Shown piece by piece: positions 63,087 through 64,000 of a stretch of 64,000 nucleotides of DNA. A program made the position numbers and the translations under genes. The notes beneath the pieces are model-generated. The model was not told the origin of the DNA. It did not search any database and saw only the letters and a program-made list of their open reading frames with translations. Origin of the DNA: Diospyros lotus (lineage: Eukaryota; Streptophyta; Magnoliopsida; Ericales; Ebenaceae); NCBI RefSeq assembly GCF_014633365.1, contig NC_068338.1, positions 20,594,616-20,658,615 of the forward strand, in the 5' to 3' direction. Every line of letters begins with the position of its first letter. Position 1 is the stretch's first letter.

Positions 63087-64000
63087 ATGGCGGATGAGAC
63101 GAGGATGAAGCAGATGGAGGCACAGCTTCAACAGGTGTCAGCGACGGTAGCAAAGATGCAGATCCAAATGGGAACACTCGAGAATTCGGTGGACTCGATG
63201 GTAGAGAGGAGGATCGAAAGGGTGATGAATAGGTGGCGTGAAGAAAGCAGGGAGCAAAATGCGAGGCTATAAGATCAAATGAGAGAGTAGGGCCAATCCC
63301 TTCGGGATCAGATGCAACAGTTTATGATGATGTTCACTAGCCAAACACAGGTACGACTCTCTCCTAAATTCCCTCCTAGGGGGAGATCTGATCCAATCTT
63401 ACTTGGTCAGGGAGTGCATTCCGGATCTGAAGGATTGGCTAAAATTGAGATGGAACTTGAAGGAGTAGGGGAGAATGAAGGAGGAAGGAGGCATGGGAAT
63501 GCAATTGGTTCTAATCAGATCAGATTTCCAATGTCGAAGATGGAGATCCCCTTATTCAACGGCCATAACCCAAGATGGTGGGTGACGCGTTGTGAACGTA
63601 TGTTTAGTCTCTATAATGCAGTTGAACAACAGAAGATGACATTGGTGGCTGCCTATTTGAATGACGCGGGAGACGTGTGGTTTCAAGAATGGAGTGGGGT
63701 GAAGGAGAATTGCTCATGGGCAGAGTTTGTTAAGGATCTCTATGATCATTTTGGGGAAAGAGGAATGTTGGATTTTGTAGAGGAATTTAACAAATTAAGG
63801 CAGGAGGAAACAGTCCAGTCCTATCAGCAAAAATTCAAGGAGTTGAAAGCTCTAATGCTCATTTTGAATCCCACCCTTACGGAAAGTTATTTCGTATCAA
63901 GCTTCATTAGTGGCTTGAACGAGGAGTTACGTTCTACAATCAAGATGTTTCAACCTAAAACGATCAAGCAAGCAGTAAAGTGTGCCAAGTTACAAGAGCT
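63087..64000 (+). pseudogene. gag of the right-edge Ty3/gypsy element (partial)
   Basis: Begins ATGGCGGATGAG. The first segment is a predicted coiled coil (MKQMEAQLQQVSATVAKMQI). Two in-frame stops follow (TAA at 63270-63272 and TAG at 63288-63290), after which the same frame is open to 64000. The later part has the Retrotrans_gag pattern: MEIPLFNGHNPRWWVTRCER, LVAAYLNDAGDVWFQEW, SWAEFVKDLYDHFG, QEETVQSYQQKFKELKALM, SFISGLNEELR. The two early stops make this copy defective. Confidence 0.85.

Larger units (their letters stand above)
62690..64000 (+). mobile_element. Ty3/gypsy retrotransposon, 5' part, running off the window
   Basis: A probable LTR (about 62690-63032) is followed by a PBS-like TGGTATCAAAAC (63036-63047) and a gag reading frame that extends to the window end. 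The left terminus TGTCATG is a guess from the usual TG start, because the partner LTR lies outside the window. pol is not seen. Confidence 0.78.

Overview
This is a repeat-dominated stretch of a plant nuclear genome, almost certainly a eudicot. It is AT-rich, with intron-containing plant-type coding sequence and nested plant LTR-retrotransposons (Tekay, Athila, Reina and SIRE types), CACTA elements and a Cassandra TRIM carrying a 5S-like promoter. I cannot name the species. No bacterial, organellar or CRISPR features are visible.

Layout. (1) 1-7085: fragments of SIRE/Maximus-type Ty1/copia LTRs in both orientations, a dense array of the short motif TACTCGATTA/TAATCGAGTA, and a rearranged TRIM-like repeat (4240-5214) with an inverted half and tandem units. 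(2) 7086-33597: an old, decayed Tekay-type Ty3/gypsy element (2.2-kb LTRs, tRNA-Met-type PBS, chromodomain remnant). Two later insertions split it: a young 13.85-kb Athila-type element (12247-26097, TSD GGATG) and a 3.4-kb non-autonomous CACTA element (27055-30483, TSD ATT). (3) 33598-37896: intergenic sequence with degenerate repeats. (4) 37897-62286: one host gene on the + strand, encoding a universal-stress-protein-like N-terminal domain followed by a receptor-like cytoplasmic kinase domain. Nine exons total about 1.8 kb, but the gene spans about 24 kb because intron 3 holds a Ty1/copia element (39669-46825, itself carrying a solo LTR) and intron 4 holds a Reina-like Ty3/gypsy element (47485-58360). 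The latter contains a CACTA element, a complete Cassandra TRIM, a small TIR element and an internally deleted SIRE element. (5) 62690-64000: the 5' LTR and gag of a further Ty3/gypsy element running off the window.

The most unusual object is the Athila-type element. Where Athila elements usually carry an env-like gene, between pol and the 3' LTR, it carries on its sense strand an uninterrupted, intronless 219-codon ORF. This ORF is recognisably a LONELY GUY (LOG) cytokinin riboside 5'-monophosphate phosphoribohydrolase, with the family motif PGGFGTLEE. Just upstream, in the same orientation, is a second Cys-rich coding remnant I do not recognise. A 27-nt poly(A) (sense strand) and duplicated about 52-bp segments follow the LOG ORF. 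The two LTRs look about 99% identical, so the element moved recently and apparently carried the LOG ORF with it.

The host kinase gene also deserves attention. The DFG motif reads GFG and the glycine loop is degenerate, so it is predicted to be a pseudokinase. The reading phase does not match at the simplest exon 5/6 junction, so it may be decaying. All boundaries and identities come from reading the sequence by eye; no database search or alignment program was run.
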